NCBI GenBank assembly: GCA_021163765.1
Contig: JAGGTK010000042.1
Coordinates: forward strand, 1-34,364
Length of the DNA stretch: 34,364 nt
Source of the DNA: a bacterium
Lineage (GTDB): Bacteria; 4484-113
Direction: 5' to 3'
The position numbers and the translations under genes are program-made. Positions 33,082-34,364 of this stretch are shown here, one piece after another. Under the pieces are notes generated by a model. It searched no databases. It was not told the DNA's origin and saw only the letters and a program-made list of their open reading frames with translations. How positions within the stretch are numbered: the stretch's first letter is position 1; each line of letters begins with the position of its first letter.

Positions 33082-33756
33082 ATGCAAACACTCGATTTCA
33101 GCGATTTGTTTACCAGGGGATGGGAAGCGTTCGTTCGCCAGATTGGCATGGCGATTGTATGGACGCTGGTTTACGTCATAGGCGCGTCTATCCTGGCCAT
33201 CACAATTATTGGCATCATCATTCTGCCCGTCTGGATGGCAGGCTATCTGGAAACGATGCGCGCGGTCTGGCGCGGCGAACCGGGCGAGTTCGGCGACTTC
33301 TTCAAGCATATGGGGAAGATCGGGAACCTGTGGGCAGTGATGATACTCACGGGGCTCGGCGTCTTTGTCGGCACGCTAATTTTCATCATTCCCGGCATCA
33401 TCGTTGCGGTGCTTTGGTCTCAGGCCATTTTCCTGATTATTGACAAAGACCTCGACGCGATTACGGCAATGACCGCAAGCTGGAACCGCGTCAAGGATGA
33501 GTTCTGGATGGTGCTTGGTGTCCTGTTCGTCGCCGGGCTAATCAGCGGGCTTGGTGGTGCAGTATGGGTAGGCTGGCTGGTTACATTCCCCTTCGCTATG
33601 CTGGTTTCCTGGGCTATGTACTACGCGCTCTTCCCGACGGCGCCGGATGCGCAAGCCGCGCCTTCTCCCGCTGCGGATTATTCTGAGCCGGCTCCGCCCC
33701 CGCCTCCGCCACCGGCTGAAGAAAAGCACGATGACGAGGGAATAACGCTGGAATAA
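33082..33756 (+). CDS. Polytopic membrane protein of the GlmL-like cluster
   Basis: The 224 residues have about five or six hydrophobic segments, beginning FSDLFTRGWEAFVRQIGMAI. The core contains IIILPVWMAGYLETMRAVWRGEP, GDFFKHMGKIGNLWAVMIL and IIPGIIVAVLWSQAIFLIIDKD, a layout seen in DUF975-like and glycerophosphodiester-phosphodiesterase-type membrane domains ('P-G-I' helix, 'W...D' turn). A long cytoplasmic tail is low in complexity, with alanines, a run of seven prolines and a final acidic stretch. It starts 19 bases after the ATPase stop with AAGGAG upstream and probably belongs to the same operon. Its function is unknown. Confidence 0.75.
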   Translation: MQTLDFSDLFTRGWEAFVRQIGMAIVWTLVYVIGASILAITIIGIIILPVWMAGYLETMRAVWRGEPGEFGDFFKHMGKIGNLWAVMILTGLGVFVGTLIFIIPGIIVAVLWSQAIFLIIDKDLDAITAMTASWNRVKDEFWMVLGVLFVAGLISGLGGAVWVGWLVTFPFAMLVSWAMYYALFPTAPDAQAAPSPAADYSEPAPPPPPPPAEEKHDDEGITLE

Positions 33757-33793
33757 TTTCTGTGATGCGGATGCACGCAGGAGGTAACAACTA

Positions 33794-34333
33794 GTGGCAC
33801 ATGCTTATACACCCGGACTGCGGGTCGCCCGGCGGGCGCACCTTTCACGCGAGCGCACGCTTCCCCTTAAGGGCGATGTTCTGGTCAATGAAGGCGACAC
33901 AGTGCGCTCCGAAGACGTCGTTGCTAAGACCGAGCTTCCCGGGCCGGTCACCATTCTGAACGTGGTCAACACGCTCGGCATTGAACCCGAGGAGATTCAC
34001 GACTATATGCTCGTGAAGGCGGGCGACACGTTCGCCAAGGGCGCCCCACTGGCTCAGAACAAGCCGCTTTTCGGCCTTTCCTTCCTCAAGACCATCGTCA
34101 AAGCGCCCACCGACGGCGTTGTCGAGAGCATCTCCACCATCACCGGCCAGGTAGTCCTCCGCGAGCCGCCGCAGCCGGTGCAGGTATTCGCCTACTTCGA
34201 CGGCCGCATCACGCGCGTCCTTCCCGGCGACGGCGTGCAGATAGAGACAGTGGGCACGTTCGTGCAGGGCATCTTCGGCATCGGCGGCGAAACCTGGGGC
34301 GAACTCAGTCATCCTGCCCAATGTGCGGCCTAA
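33794..34333 (+). CDS. Barrel-sandwich-like protein, possibly frameshifted
   Basis: It starts at GTG with AGGAGGT 7 bases upstream. Residues 20-160 alternate short beta strands with paired glycines: KGDVLVNEGDTVRSEDVVAK, LVKAGDTFAKGAPLA, VKAPTDGVVESISTITGQV and GVQIETVGTFVQGIFGIGGETWGEL. This is the pattern of biotinyl/lipoyl-like or RnfC/HlyD sandwich folds. The annotated end (SHPAQCAA-stop) looks unnatural after GGETWGEL. Shifting by one base at about 34307 leaves a frame open to the window edge that reads VILPNVRPNFDLPPFQNPS. It is either a frameshift (real or assembly) or a true short end. It lies 37 bases after the membrane gene in the GlmL-like cluster. Confidence 0.65.
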   Translation: MAHAYTPGLRVARRAHLSRERTLPLKGDVLVNEGDTVRSEDVVAKTELPGPVTILNVVNTLGIEPEEIHDYMLVKAGDTFAKGAPLAQNKPLFGLSFLKTIVKAPTDGVVESISTITGQVVLREPPQPVQVFAYFDGRITRVLPGDGVQIETVGTFVQGIFGIGGETWGELSHPAQCAA

Positions 34334-34364
34334 TTTCGACCTCCCTCCTTTCCAAAACCCATCT

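Noticed and set aside
1..34364. CRISPR arrays, insertion sequences, rRNA or known riboswitches
   Set aside because: No regularly spaced direct repeats, transposase motifs, rRNA segments or recognisable riboswitch cores were found on either strand.

Overview
The window is dense, mostly single-copy bacterial chromosome of roughly 55-60% G+C by eye. It has short intergenic gaps, many divergent gene pairs and a single tRNA. I see no prophage, transposase, integrase, plasmid gene or CRISPR array. The phylum cannot be fixed from sequence alone. A four-subunit ferredoxin-dependent 2-oxoacid oxidoreductase, an iron-sulfur-type tryptophanyl-tRNA synthetase and a long GlmL-like ATPase suggest an uncultured, probably anaerobic or facultative lineage (Armatimonadota- or Chloroflexota-like phyla would fit, but this is a guess). 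At least eight genes have a sigma70 -10 box only 6-11 bases before the start codon and no Shine-Dalgarno, so leaderless mRNAs appear common. About ten other genes have strong GGAGG-type ribosome binding sites.

Layout. 1-302: no gene; two short palindromes, one REP-like. 303-373: tRNA-Gln(TTG), minus strand. 465-4107: hflX and copA (ribosome-rescue GTPase and copper-export ATPase), minus strand, apparently one unit. 4227-6958: a cupin, two divergent single-anchor envelope proteins and a polytopic membrane protein preceded by a 26-bp operator-like inverted repeat. 6978-11702: trpS-carB operon (minus). TrpS carries an in-frame insertion of about 120-135 residues of different base composition. 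11799-13765: a secreted LolA/DUF4412-like protein and a lipoprotein. 13824-16189: divergent ornithine-cyclodeaminase-family enzyme and aminotransferase. 16225-21381: MFS transporter, TrmO, GNAT acetyltransferase, HAD hydrolase, EamA transporter and a lone NeuB-family synthase.

21583-24429 encodes KorDABC (ferredoxin, alpha, beta, gamma) from a near-consensus promoter. 24541-25627 holds a small membrane protein, a truncated GNAT and a small cysteine-containing protein. 25641-30299 has a dCache/PAS hybrid histidine kinase divergent from an Aquifex-type aconitase. KorDABC and aconitase both point to TCA-cycle reactions run with low-potential electrons.

30366-34364 is the most intriguing region. 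Two small proteins, a 620-residue GlmL/MutL-like ASKHA ATPase, a polytopic membrane protein and a barrel-sandwich-like protein form a tightly spaced or overlapping cluster with no glutamate mutase subunits in view. The last gene may be frameshifted just before the window ends. The cluster may be a conserved membrane-linked system whose ATPase is mislabelled as a mutase accessory protein.
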